From Bradyrhizobium sp. 141 (GTDB taxonomy: Bacteria; Pseudomonadota; Alphaproteobacteria; Rhizobiales; Xanthobacteraceae), in the NCBI RefSeq assembly GCF_023074055.1, contig NZ_JADPKR010000055.1, positions 95,591 to 159,590 of the forward strand: a stretch of 64,000 nt of DNA. Direction: 5' to 3'. Shown here piece by piece: positions 1 to 7,018 of the stretch. The position numbers and the translations under genes are program-made. The notes under the pieces were generated by a model. That model saw only the letters and a program-made list of their open reading frames with translations, did not search any database and had not been told where the DNA came from. Every line of letters begins with the position of its first letter. Positions within the stretch are counted from its first letter, which is position 1.

Positions 1-118
1 GTGTTTCTTGCCGAGAGCGAATGCGGCGTCATCGCCGCGGGGTCGTCTTCTCTTGCCCGAACCTCCTTAGGGAGAGCAACCGGCGAGTTTGCCGGGCGGT
101 ATCTGCGCCCTGCGCAGA

Positions 119-445
119 TCAGCCGGCGTAACAAAGGCCGATCGCCGCCGTAATGACCATCGCCGCGCCGACCGCCTCCAGGCGCAGTCCGAGCCGTGCG
201 GCGAGATGCATGTCGCCGGCCCGCGCCTTGCGCTCCGATCCGCGCGAATAGCCATGAACGATGACGTCGTGATTGAAATTGTCGTGAGCCTCGTTGCTGC
301 TGGCGAGCCCGACGCAGATCACGAGCACGCCGAACAGCGCGAGGCCGAAGAATCCGAGCAGGGCGATCAGGAACATCGGAAACATGCCGACCAGGAAGAT
401 CGGCAGCAGCGGCACCAACAGCAATGTCTCGGACTGTCGTCGCAT
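119..445 (-). CDS. small hypothetical membrane protein
   Basis: A 108-residue protein of unknown function. Residues about 8-45 form one long or two adjacent hydrophobic membrane segments, followed by a polar stretch with His and Asn (SSNEAHDNFNHD), a basic segment, and a final hydrophobic helix at about 90-106. The open frame extends further upstream, but that extension is translated from a dispersed palindromic repeat (514-612), so I start at the internal ATG (443-445) just before the first membrane segment. No clear ribosome site is visible. It could be an inner-membrane protein; I do not recognise the family. Confidence 0.55.
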   Translation of the reverse strand: MRRQSETLLLVPLLPIFLVGMFPMFLIALLGFFGLALFGVLVICVGLASSNEAHDNFNHDVIVHGYSRGSERKARAGDMHLAARLGLRLEAVGAAMVITAAIGLCYAG

Positions 446-513
446 GGGAGCCGGCCGGTTAGGACGGGGCTGATGGGCGAATCTAGTCCTGACGGCGGCG
501 GCATTCAAGGTGC

Positions 514-612
514 CGTAGGGTGGGCAAAGGCGTGAAGCGCCGTGCCCACCAATCGCATTTTGTCGGAAAGGTTCGGTGGGCACGGCGCAAGGGCGCCTTT
601 GCCCACCCTACG
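514..612. repeat. family A palindromic repeat, copy 1
   Basis: Imperfect inverted repeat. It opens with CGTAGGGTGGGCAAAGGCG and closes with the reverse complement (GCCTTTGCCCACCCTACG); an internal GTGCCCACC/GGTGGGCAC pair surrounds a variable loop. Six more copies of this family occur in the window. This copy lies between the small membrane gene and ccrM. Confidence 0.9.
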
Positions 613-625
613 AGGTCGGAAGCGG

Positions 626-1756
626 CTACTCCGCCGCCATGCCGGCGCGGATTTCGGCGCGCAGCTCGTCGATCAGCTTGAGCCCCTTTTTGGTCTCGAT
701 GTGCCAGAACGTCCAGCCGTTGCAGGCTTGCGCGCCTTGCGCCACCGCGCCGATGCGGTGGATCGAGCCGACCTTGTCGCCGAACATGATGGCGCCGTCG
801 GCGCGCACCAATGCGCCGAGCTTCTTCTTGGCGTCGAACAGCTTCGTGCCGGGCATGATCATGCCGCGCTCGATCAGTTCGGAGAACGCGACCCGCGGCG
901 CTTCGCGCGCGGTCATGAACGGGGCGAGGCTTGCCGCCGGCAGCGGCTCGACCGCGGCGATGCGCGCTTCGGCGGCCTTGGCGTAGGTCTTGTCGCGTTC
1001 GAAGCCGATATACGAGCGGCCGAGACGTTTTGCGACCGCGCCGGTGGTACCGGTGCCGTTGAACGGATCGATCACGAGATCGCCGGGCTTCGACGACGAC
1101 AGCAGCACGCGCGCGAGCAGGCCTTCCGGCTTCTGCGTCGGATGCACTTTTTTGCCGTCGGCGCCCTTGAGGCGCTCCTCGCCGGTGCAGAGCGGGATCA
1201 GCCAGTCGGAACGCGCCTGCACGTCCTCATTGGCGGCCTTCAGCGCCTCGTAATTGAACGTGTAGCCCTTGGCCTTTTCGTCGCGCGCGGCCCAGATCAT
1301 GGTCTCATGCGCGTTGGTGAAGCGGCGGCCGCGGAAATTCGGCATCGGGTTCGACTTGCGCCAGACGATGTCGTTCAGGAGCCAAAAGCCGAGGTCCTGC
1401 ATGATCGCGCCGACGCGGAAGATGTTGTGATAGGAGCCGATCACCCAGATCGTCGCCGACGGCTTCATCGCGCGGCGGGCCGCAAGCAGCCATGCGCGGG
1501 TGAAATCGTCATAGGCGGAGAACGAATCGAACTTGTCCCAATCGTCGTCGACGGCGTCGACATGGGATTCGTCGGGGCGCTTGAGATCGCCCTTGAGCTG
1601 AAGATTGTAGGGCGGATCGGCGAACACCAAGTCGACCGAACCAGCCTGAAGCTTCGACATCTCGGCGACGCAATCGCCGAGAATGATGCGATGCGAAGGA
1701 GACTCGAAATTTGTGCGGGGCGCCCTTGCAGACGCCCCGCGACGCGACTCTACCAT
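626..1756 (-). CDS. ccrM: CcrM-type adenine DNA methyltransferase (GANTC)
   Basis: Cell-cycle-regulated N6-adenine methyltransferase, 376 residues, matching the family's usual 355-380. It methylates GANTC and in alphaproteobacteria couples gene expression to replication. Visible: the DPPYNL catalytic motif at 47-52, HPTQKP at 205-210 and the AdoMet-binding DPFNGTGTT at 230-238, an order that marks a beta-class enzyme. Beyond about residue 270 lies the extra C-terminal domain characteristic of CcrM, including ACNGWTFWHIE. The ATG at 1754-1756 is preceded by a start region unusually dense in GANTC sites and, about 90 bp upstream, a CtrA-like box (separate entries). This suggests the conserved CtrA/CcrM control seen in Caulobacter. 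In many relatives rnhB is adjacent; here it is 11 kb away. Confidence 0.96.
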   Translation of the reverse strand: MVESRRGASARAPRTNFESPSHRIILGDCVAEMSKLQAGSVDLVFADPPYNLQLKGDLKRPDESHVDAVDDDWDKFDSFSAYDDFTRAWLLAARRAMKPSATIWVIGSYHNIFRVGAIMQDLGFWLLNDIVWRKSNPMPNFRGRRFTNAHETMIWAARDEKAKGYTFNYEALKAANEDVQARSDWLIPLCTGEERLKGADGKKVHPTQKPEGLLARVLLSSSKPGDLVIDPFNGTGTTGAVAKRLGRSYIGFERDKTYAKAAEARIAAVEPLPAASLAPFMTAREAPRVAFSELIERGMIMPGTKLFDAKKKLGALVRADGAIMFGDKVGSIHRIGAVAQGAQACNGWTFWHIETKKGLKLIDELRAEIRAGMAAE

Positions 1757-1775
1757 GACTCAAGAACTCTGACTC
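1701..1775. promoter_or_regulatory. GANTC cluster at the ccrM start
   Basis: Four GACTC (GANTC) sites at 1701-1705, 1746-1750, 1757-1761 and 1771-1775. Three fall within 30 bp around the ccrM start codon (1754-1756). In random sequence of this GC content a GANTC is expected roughly once per few hundred bases. Caulobacter ccrM carries GANTC sites in its leader whose methylation state affects expression; the same logic is inferred here. Confidence 0.6.
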
Positions 1776-1837
1776 AGGCGACGCTGTCGGCGACGCGGGA
1801 CCAAACAACCGACTGACCGTTACATTGAAGCGGCAAA

Positions 1838-1854
1838 GTAAAAATCGACTTAAC
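1838..1854 (-). promoter_or_regulatory. CtrA-like binding site upstream of ccrM
   Basis: Read on the minus strand the sequence is G-TTAA-GTCGATT-TTTAC, a TTAA-N7-TTTAC arrangement differing by one base from the CtrA consensus TTAA-N7-TTAAC. It lies 82-98 bp upstream of the ccrM ATG, a plausible promoter position for the cell-cycle regulator that activates ccrM in other alphaproteobacteria. Confidence 0.5.
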
Positions 1855-1989
1855 CCGCCGCTTTCGTGAGCAGGCCTCGCATCGCGGTTTGCACGTGCGT
1901 TGTCGTGCGCATTCGCCGCGAATTACAGTGTGTTTCGCAATTCCCTGCGTCGCGGGAGAAGCTCCGGCTCCAAAAAAGCTCAAATTTCT

Positions 1990-2062
1990 CTCGGAAAAAA
2001 TTGCTCGACCCTCGGAAAAAATTGCTGGCATCGGCATGTTGCCGCACTAGGCAATTTTTGCC
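1990..2062. repeat. two phased 16-bp direct repeats plus a small palindrome
   Basis: CTCGGAAAAAATTGCT occurs at 1990-2005 and again, identical, at 2011-2026: a 21-bp period, two helical turns. A palindrome GGCAA-TTT-TTGCC follows at 2050-2062. All lie in the 431-bp gap between the divergent ccrM and zinc-peptidase genes. The A-tracts on one helix face suggest a protein-binding or bent-DNA site; the factor is unknown. Confidence 0.55.
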
Positions 2063-2187
2063 GGCCACGATATTGATAAAGGCAACGGAAATTTTACCTG
2101 TGTGGCGCGTTGAGCCTTAGCGCTCTTGCGCCCGACGAGACTGCATCAGGGACCCCGGAAGTTGGGGACTCCAAAGGGAAAGCCGCC

Positions 2188-3123
2188 ATGCGTTACGATG
2201 ACTTCCGCCGCAGCGACGACATCGAGGATCGTCGCGATGATGGTGGCGGCGGCGGAGGAGGAGGCGGGTTCGGCCTGCCCATGGGCGGCGGCGGGCTCGG
2301 CATCGGCACCATCATCGTGCTGGGCCTGGTCGGCTACGCCTTCGGCATCGATCCGCGCATCCTGATCGGCGGCGCCGAGATCCTCACCGGCGGCGGCCAG
2401 GCGCCGAGCTACCAGACCGATCGTCAGTCCACCTCCGCCAAGCGCGGCGCGCCGACCGACGAGATGGGCAGCATGATCTCCGGCATCCTCGGCGAGATCG
2501 ACGATCGCTGGAGCGAAATCTTCCAGGCCTCGGGCCAGTCCTACACCGGTCCGAAGGTCGTGCTGTTCCGCAACGCCACCAATGGCGGCCGCTGCGGCCG
2601 GGCGGAGTCGGCGATGGGGCCGTTCTATTGTCCGCCGGATCGCACCATCTTCCTCGATACCAGCTTCTTCCGCGAGGTCGAGACGCGCTTCCGCGGCTGC
2701 TCCGGCAAGTCGGCGTGCAATTTCACCACCGCCTACATCATCGCGCATGAAGCCGGCCATCACATCCAGAACCTGCTCGGCATCATTCCGCGCGTGACGC
2801 GGCTGCAGCAGCAGGCCGGCTCGAAGGCGGAAGCGAATGCGCTCCAGGTGAAGGTCGAGTTGCAGGCCGACTGCCTGTCCGGCGTCTGGGTCAATCGCGA
2901 GGCGAAGAAGCGTCCGAACTTCCTTGAGCCCGGCGACATCGACGCCGCGCTGACCACGGCCAGTGCGATCGGCGACGACACGCTGCAGCGTCAGTCCACG
3001 GGACGCGTCGTGCCTGACTCCTTCACCCATGGCTCGGCCGCGCAACGCAAGCAGTGGTTCATGACCGGCTACCAGCAGGGTACGGTCCAGGCCTGCAACA
3101 CGTTCGGCGGCGGGGCGATGTAG
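2188..3123 (+). CDS. neutral zinc metallopeptidase, YpfJ family
   Basis: Putative membrane-anchored zinc protease of the YpfJ/PF04228 family, 311 residues, substrate unknown. The N-terminus is acidic/basic, followed by a Gly-rich run at about 19-27 and a single membrane segment at about 38-56. The zinc motif HEAGHH starts at residue 187 and a downstream VELQADC segment near 222-228 supplies the likely third ligand. The start ATG at 2188 follows AAAGGGAA with good spacing and gives the family's usual MRYDDFRRS-type N-terminus; the frame is open about 26 codons further upstream but that stretch looks non-coding. Confidence 0.9.
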   Translation: MRYDDFRRSDDIEDRRDDGGGGGGGGGFGLPMGGGGLGIGTIIVLGLVGYAFGIDPRILIGGAEILTGGGQAPSYQTDRQSTSAKRGAPTDEMGSMISGILGEIDDRWSEIFQASGQSYTGPKVVLFRNATNGGRCGRAESAMGPFYCPPDRTIFLDTSFFREVETRFRGCSGKSACNFTTAYIIAHEAGHHIQNLLGIIPRVTRLQQQAGSKAEANALQVKVELQADCLSGVWVNREAKKRPNFLEPGDIDAALTTASAIGDDTLQRQSTGRVVPDSFTHGSAAQRKQWFMTGYQQGTVQACNTFGGGAM

Positions 3124-3196
3124 CCTGTCGCTCCGGGATGCGCGTAGCGTGAACTATGATGCGCAATTGCGTATCTGGGAATCCAGGAGTAGTGGC

Positions 3197-3311
3197 GTCA
3201 TCCTGAGGTGCGCGCCCTTGCGCGCCTCGAAGGATGGCGGAGCTCCCGGCCCATCCTTCGAGGCTCGCCCTGCGGCGCGCTCGCACCGCAGAGCGAGCAC
3301 CTCAGGATGAC
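3197..3311. repeat. family B palindromic repeat, copy 1
   Basis: Outer arms GTCATCCTGAGGTGC and CACCTCAGGATGAC enclose inner CTCGAAGGATGG/CCATCCTTCGAGG arms, so a double hairpin is possible. It fills the gap between the metallopeptidase and moaB. Related copies are at 24791-24918 and 57933-58058. Confidence 0.9.
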
Positions 3312-3341
3312 GGCGGTGGTTGGGGAAACAGGAGTGAAGTC

Positions 3342-3905
3342 GTGGCCTCCATCGACGAAGCAAAACAGTTCATCCCGCTCAACATCGCGGTGCTCACCGT
3401 GTCCGACACGCGCGTCCTCGCTGACGACAAGTCGGGCCAGACGCTGACCGACCGCCTCCTGGCCGCCGGCCATCATCTCGCAGCGCGCGAGATCGTCACC
3501 GACGACGTTGAAGCGATCCGCACCGTGATCCGCCGCTGGATCGCGGATGCCGGTGTCGACGTCGTCATCACCACCGGCGGCACCGGTTTTACGGGACGCG
3601 ACGTCACGCCGGAGGCGATCGAGCCGCTGTTCGAGAAGCGCATGGACGGATTCTCGATCGCGTTCCACATGTTGAGCCACGCCAAGATCGGGACGTCGGC
3701 GATCCAGAGTCGCGCCACAGCGGGGGTCGCGGGTGCGACCTATATCTTCTGCCTGCCAGGCTCCCCCGGCGCCTGCCGCGACGGCTGGGACGGCATCCTT
3801 GCAGCGCAGCTCGACTACCGCACGCGGCCCTGCAACTTCGTCGAGATCATGCCACGCCTGGACGAGCATCTGCGAAGGCCGAAGGCGCAGGGCGCGACGG
3901 TGTAA
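3342..3905 (+). CDS. moaB: molybdenum cofactor biosynthesis protein B
   Basis: MoaB/MogA-fold protein, 187 residues, of the molybdopterin adenylyl-transfer branch of molybdenum cofactor synthesis (cytoplasmic). The hallmark TTGGTGFTGRD lies at about 77-87, followed by TPEA and a conserved CLPGSPGACRDGWDGIL stretch near the C-terminus. I chose the GTG at 3342 because GGAG (3331-3334) sits seven bases upstream and the frame before it is translated from a family B repeat. It stands apart from other Mo-cofactor genes. Confidence 0.92.
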   Translation: MASIDEAKQFIPLNIAVLTVSDTRVLADDKSGQTLTDRLLAAGHHLAAREIVTDDVEAIRTVIRRWIADAGVDVVITTGGTGFTGRDVTPEAIEPLFEKRMDGFSIAFHMLSHAKIGTSAIQSRATAGVAGATYIFCLPGSPGACRDGWDGILAAQLDYRTRPCNFVEIMPRLDEHLRRPKAQGATV

Positions 3906-3944
3906 GCGCGGATAGCTCTCCGGCGTCTCTCCACACCATCAGTA

Positions 3945-4036
3945 TCGTAGGGTGGGCAAAGCGAAGCGTGCCACCACTCCTGTCGCGATACCGGAACGGT
4001 GGGCACGGCGCTAACGCGCCTTTGCCCACCCTACGA
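3945..4036. repeat. family A palindromic repeat, copy 2
   Basis: TCGTAGGGTGGGCAAAG ... CTTTGCCCACCCTACGA arms with the internal GTGCC/GTGGGCAC pair. It follows moaB. Immediately after it (about 4085-4130) is a degraded copy of the CCTCTCCCGCAAG repeat family. Confidence 0.9.
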
Positions 4037-4149
4037 TTCCGGACTCGCGGAGAGAAGGCCCCTTACCCAACCGAATGTGCGTCTACCAGCATCGCTGCCC
4101 TCTCCCGCAAGGGGCGAGGGCGCATTCATGCGCATCTCGCTTCGTGCAG

Positions 4150-5109
4150 CTACAGATCCCGCTCCCACGTCTCGCCGATCAGATCGGCACCGAAGCTGTG
4201 GTGCTTCTCTTCCTTCACGAGCTTGAAGCCGGCACTTTGATAGATGCCGCGCGCGGCCACCAGGATGCTCTGCGTCCACAGCGTCATCTTGCTGTAACCC
4301 CTCTCGCGGGCGCCCTGGATGCATTGCTCGACCAGCGCGCGGCCGACGCCGAGCCCCCGCGCTTTCTTCTCCACCTGCAACAGGCGCAGCTTGGCGATCT
4401 CGTCCGTGGCCTTGACCAGAAAGATCGAGCCGACCGGCTCGCCACCCACTTCCGCGATCCAGCAGTGCTCGCGGGCGGGGTCGTAGTTCTTGATGAACTG
4501 TGCGCAGATCTCGGCGACCAGCGCCTCGTAGCTGATGTCCCAGTTGTAGTCCGCGGCATAGGCGGCGGCCTGGCGGGAGGTGACCCAGCCCATGTCGCCG
4601 ACGCGATGGCTGCGCAGCATGAAAGCCGCAGGCTGGCTTCGCCGTTGCTCCAGCACGGCCTCGATGGTCGCCATGGCCTGCGTGAGTCGTGTTGCATCGC
4701 CGGCCGAAAGCTGAGCCAGCATGGCGGCGACCTCGTTTTGCGAGCTCAGGTTCAGCTTGGCGTAGGTTTGGCGGCCCTTGGCGGTGAGGCTGAGCTGGTA
4801 TTGCCTGCGATCCGCCGGCAGGGGCCGTCGCGTGATCAGCCCCTTTTCGTCGAAGCTTTGGACGATGCGGCTGAGATAGCCGGGGTCGAGGCCAAGCTCG
4901 ATTCCGATCTCTTTTGCCGCCAGGTCGTCGCGATGCGCGAGTTCATAGAGCACCCGGGCCTCGCTGAGCGAAAACGGGGTCTTTCCAAGGTGCTGGTCGA
5001 GCACGCCGAGCTTGCGGGTGTAGAAGCGGTTGAAGGCGCGGACCGCTGCGATTTGATCGTCGGCGACCGGTTCGGCTGCCGGGATTGATGGCGAAGATCT
5101 GGATGGCAT
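4150..5109 (-). CDS. MarR-type regulator fused to GNAT acetyltransferase
   Basis: A 319-residue two-domain protein. Residues about 20-150 are a MarR winged helix (SLSEARVLYELAHRDD, then a recognition helix in LDPGYLSRIVQSFDEKGLI and a wing around RRPLPADRRQYQLSLT). Residues about 165-315 are a GNAT acetyltransferase with the acetyl-CoA loop in KKARGLGVGRALVEQCI and a C-terminal YQSAGFKLVKEEKHHSFG. Such fusions are known but their substrates and targets are mostly unknown. The gene is preceded by a long dyad (5121-5162), a likely autoregulatory operator. The acetyltransferase may modify or detoxify the compound sensed by the MarR half; that is inference. Confidence 0.9.
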   Translation of the reverse strand: MPSRSSPSIPAAEPVADDQIAAVRAFNRFYTRKLGVLDQHLGKTPFSLSEARVLYELAHRDDLAAKEIGIELGLDPGYLSRIVQSFDEKGLITRRPLPADRRQYQLSLTAKGRQTYAKLNLSSQNEVAAMLAQLSAGDATRLTQAMATIEAVLEQRRSQPAAFMLRSHRVGDMGWVTSRQAAAYAADYNWDISYEALVAEICAQFIKNYDPAREHCWIAEVGGEPVGSIFLVKATDEIAKLRLLQVEKKARGLGVGRALVEQCIQGARERGYSKMTLWTQSILVAARGIYQSAGFKLVKEEKHHSFGADLIGETWERDL

Positions 5110-5120
5110 GGGACACCTCG

Positions 5121-5162
5121 ATACTTGCCACTGTCAATTAATTATTTGACTTTGGCAAGTAT
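5121..5162. promoter_or_regulatory. 42-bp nested dyad, likely MarR operator
   Basis: ATACTTGCCA (5121-5130) and TGGCAAGTAT (5153-5162) are perfect 10-bp arms; GTCAA (5133-5137) and TTGAC (5146-5150) form inner arms on exactly the same centre (5141.5). Eighteen of 21 base pairs of the dyad match. The core is AT-rich and there is no T-run, so it looks like an operator rather than a terminator. It ends 12 bp before the start of the MarR-GNAT gene, and TTGACA on the minus strand could be a -35. Confidence 0.7.
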
Positions 5163-5171
5163 CAGGTGGCT

Positions 5172-5747
5172 TCAGCCGGTCATGACGATCCGGCTGCGCA
5201 GCATGGTCCGGGACGAGCGGCCGAGCCGCCGCAGCAGCCGCGCCTCGGAACGGCGGGCCTGCGGCGGGTAGCCCCCGATCCGGTCATAATGGTCTCGTGC
5301 GATCAAAAGTCCCTGATCGCTAAGCGGGCCGAAAAGCTTGCGCGCCACGGCGCGGACGATGTCGCGTAATCCGCTATCGGCGTAAGGCGAGCGCGCATAG
5401 CGGAATACCGCAGCACGGTCCCGTCCACTGGCCGCGACGGCCTGAATGAACTGGGTGGTTTCCTCGATCCAGCCGGTTTCCAGCACGGCGCCCGCAGGCA
5501 GGAACATCAGCCATGGCGAGCGGGCCTGGAGTGCGCCGGCAGCGAGCGCGGCGCCTTGCGAGGATCCCTCGAAACCGACGAAACGGCAGCCTGCGACGTC
5601 GGCAACGCGCTCGATGACGCCGTTGCGGGTGCCGTCGACCAGGAGCACTTCCTTGATGATGCCGGCGGCGGCGCCGGGGACCAGCGCGGCCAGAGTCGCC
5701 ACCGCAGTCTGCTCGACGCCTTCGGTCGGAATGATGACGCTCAGCAT
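5172..5747 (-). CDS. family 2 glycosyltransferase
   Basis: A 191-residue GT-A-fold protein beginning MLSVIIPTEGVEQTA, the usual GT2 first strand. It continues with EVLLVDGTRNGV (nucleotide-sugar site), GSSQGAALAAGALQA, and SPWLMFLPAGAVLETGW, where the DxD-like position reads PAGA rather than an acidic pair. The short length (no large acceptor domain) and missing Asp suggest a minimal or atypical transferase. Acceptor and sugar cannot be told. It lies upstream of, and on the same strand as, the MarR-GNAT gene, with the dyad operator between them. Confidence 0.75.
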   Translation of the reverse strand: MLSVIIPTEGVEQTAVATLAALVPGAAAGIIKEVLLVDGTRNGVIERVADVAGCRFVGFEGSSQGAALAAGALQARSPWLMFLPAGAVLETGWIEETTQFIQAVAASGRDRAAVFRYARSPYADSGLRDIVRAVARKLFGPLSDQGLLIARDHYDRIGGYPPQARRSEARLLRRLGRSSRTMLRSRIVMTG

Positions 5748-6061
5748 GATTAAGGCTTCAATGTCTGCACTTCGGGAGAAGCGTAGCTTGTTATGATGTT
5801 GTCATAAACACGTGGCGCTGCCGAGCGCAACTTTCTCGCGGTGCATCGGCGTCCGATGGTAAACTGCAGACAGCCATCGCAGCCAAATGTGTCATGGGCA
5901 GGCTGGCAATGTTGCCGAATGTTTCGGCACAAGCCCATCCCGAGGGTGTTAACCCGTGGTTTTGCGGCGGGATCGCGCAGGCAGTTGGCTCCCGCAAGGA
6001 GGATGCGCCTTGCAAGAAAGGTTCGGGAAATGTGTGACTTTGGTGCCGGCGGAGGTTTCAT
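5748..6061. other. intergenic region with one small inverted repeat
   Basis: Divergent promoter region between the GT2 and RMD1-family genes. The only structure I see is TTATGA-TGTTG-TCATAA (5791-5807), about 45 bp upstream of the GT2 start, and a good GGAGG ribosome site (6051-6055) before the RMD1 gene. No convincing gene or RNA is visible. Confidence 0.5.
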
Positions 6062-6901
6062 ATGAACGCCGATCAACTCGCCATTGGTACGGTGTCAACG
6101 TCGCCCAAGCAGGAGGCTGCGCCGACCTTGCGGATCCGGGCGCTGATGCTGGGCGACCGCATCAATGCCTCCGGCCTGGAGATCGGCACGCTGGTGTCCT
6201 CGACGCCGGCCGCCTTCCGCGTCCATGCCGGCCTTGCCGTGATCTTCCGCTACGGCGTCGTGGTGCTGATCGGCCTCCTCCCTTCGGAGGAGAAGGTCCT
6301 CGTCGACAACCTGAAGTCACGCGTGACCGGAGAGCTCAGCCCCTTTGAGGAGGAGATCGCGCAGGCGCAGCTCTGCAACGATGAGGCCGCCGAGGCGATC
6401 CAGCCGGGCGGGCCGATCTGCCTCGCCAAGTTCTCCGACGACCGGCTGCTGCTGGTTGCGGATGCGCTCGCCAAGAGCACGTCGCTGGCGCGCGACGAGC
6501 GCCGCGTCGCCGCGGTCTTCGATGTGATCGAGCCCTTTGCGCGGGAGCTCGCCGAACGCGGCCGCACGCCGCGCCGGCGCAGGGGCATTCTGCAACTGAT
6601 CGGCAACGCGCTGCTGGTGCAGCAGCGCGTCGCCGGTCGCGTCGCGATTGCCGAGAAGCCCGACGTGCTCTGGGAGAAGCCCGAGCTCGACCGGCTCTAT
6701 TCCCGCCTCGAGGACGAATACGAACTGAAGGAGCGCCTCGACACGCTCGAACGCAAGCTCACCGCGGTGTCGGAGACCGCCAACGCGCTCACCGACATCA
6801 TCGACACCCAGCGCTCGCTCCGCCTCGAGATCGCGGTGGTGGTGTTGATCGTGATCGAGGTCGCGATCGGGTGTTTTCAGATCTGGTCGGGGACGCATTA
6901 G
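6062..6901 (+). CDS. RMD1/DUF155 family membrane protein
   Basis: A 279-residue protein of the RMD1/YagE (DUF155) family, whose eukaryotic members (yeast Rmd1, human RMND1) act in mitochondrial translation or cytoskeleton-linked roles; the bacterial function is unknown. The N-terminal domain contains FRVHAGLAVIFRYGVVVLIG and the central part VAAVFDVIEPFARELAERG. A coiled-coil-like stretch at about 205-250 (LDRLYSRLEDEYELKERLDT) precedes a single C-terminal membrane helix (IAVVVLIVIEVAIGCFQIW). This tail-anchored layout is typical of the family. GGAGG precedes the ATG. Confidence 0.88.
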   Translation: MNADQLAIGTVSTSPKQEAAPTLRIRALMLGDRINASGLEIGTLVSSTPAAFRVHAGLAVIFRYGVVVLIGLLPSEEKVLVDNLKSRVTGELSPFEEEIAQAQLCNDEAAEAIQPGGPICLAKFSDDRLLLVADALAKSTSLARDERRVAAVFDVIEPFARELAERGRTPRRRRGILQLIGNALLVQQRVAGRVAIAEKPDVLWEKPELDRLYSRLEDEYELKERLDTLERKLTAVSETANALTDIIDTQRSLRLEIAVVVLIVIEVAIGCFQIWSGTH

Positions 6902-6936
6902 GGCGGCGGGAGGGCTATCTCTCCGCGAGTCTGATA

Positions 6937-7018
6937 TCGTAGGGTGGGCAAAGGCGCACTTGCGCCGTGCCCACCAGACAGAGGTGGTGGGCACGCTTCG
7001 CTTTGCCCACCCTATGAT
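6937..7018. repeat. family A palindromic repeat, copy 3
   Basis: ATCGTAGGGTGGGCAAAGGCG ... CTTTGCCCACCCTATGAT arms. The right arm overlaps the 3' end of ackA: the ackA stop codon (7012-7014 on the minus strand) is the repeat's own TAG within CATAGGGTGGGC. Confidence 0.9.

Noticed and set aside
1..153. Short open frame starting GTG at base 1 on the plus strand
   Set aside because: About 50 codons, no ribosome site visible at the window edge, composition unlike a protein, and it overlaps the end of the minus-strand membrane gene.
514..612. Regularly structured repeats as a possible CRISPR array
   Set aside because: Each is an isolated palindrome; no short-period direct repeats with unique spacers and no cas genes.
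542..1816. Long open frame antisense to ccrM (and similar long antisense frames opposite xfp, the TPR gene, glyS and ppdK)
   Set aside because: These are shadows of high-GC coding on the other strand: Arg/Ala/Asp/His-rich, no recognisable domains, while the opposite strand carries clear family motifs.
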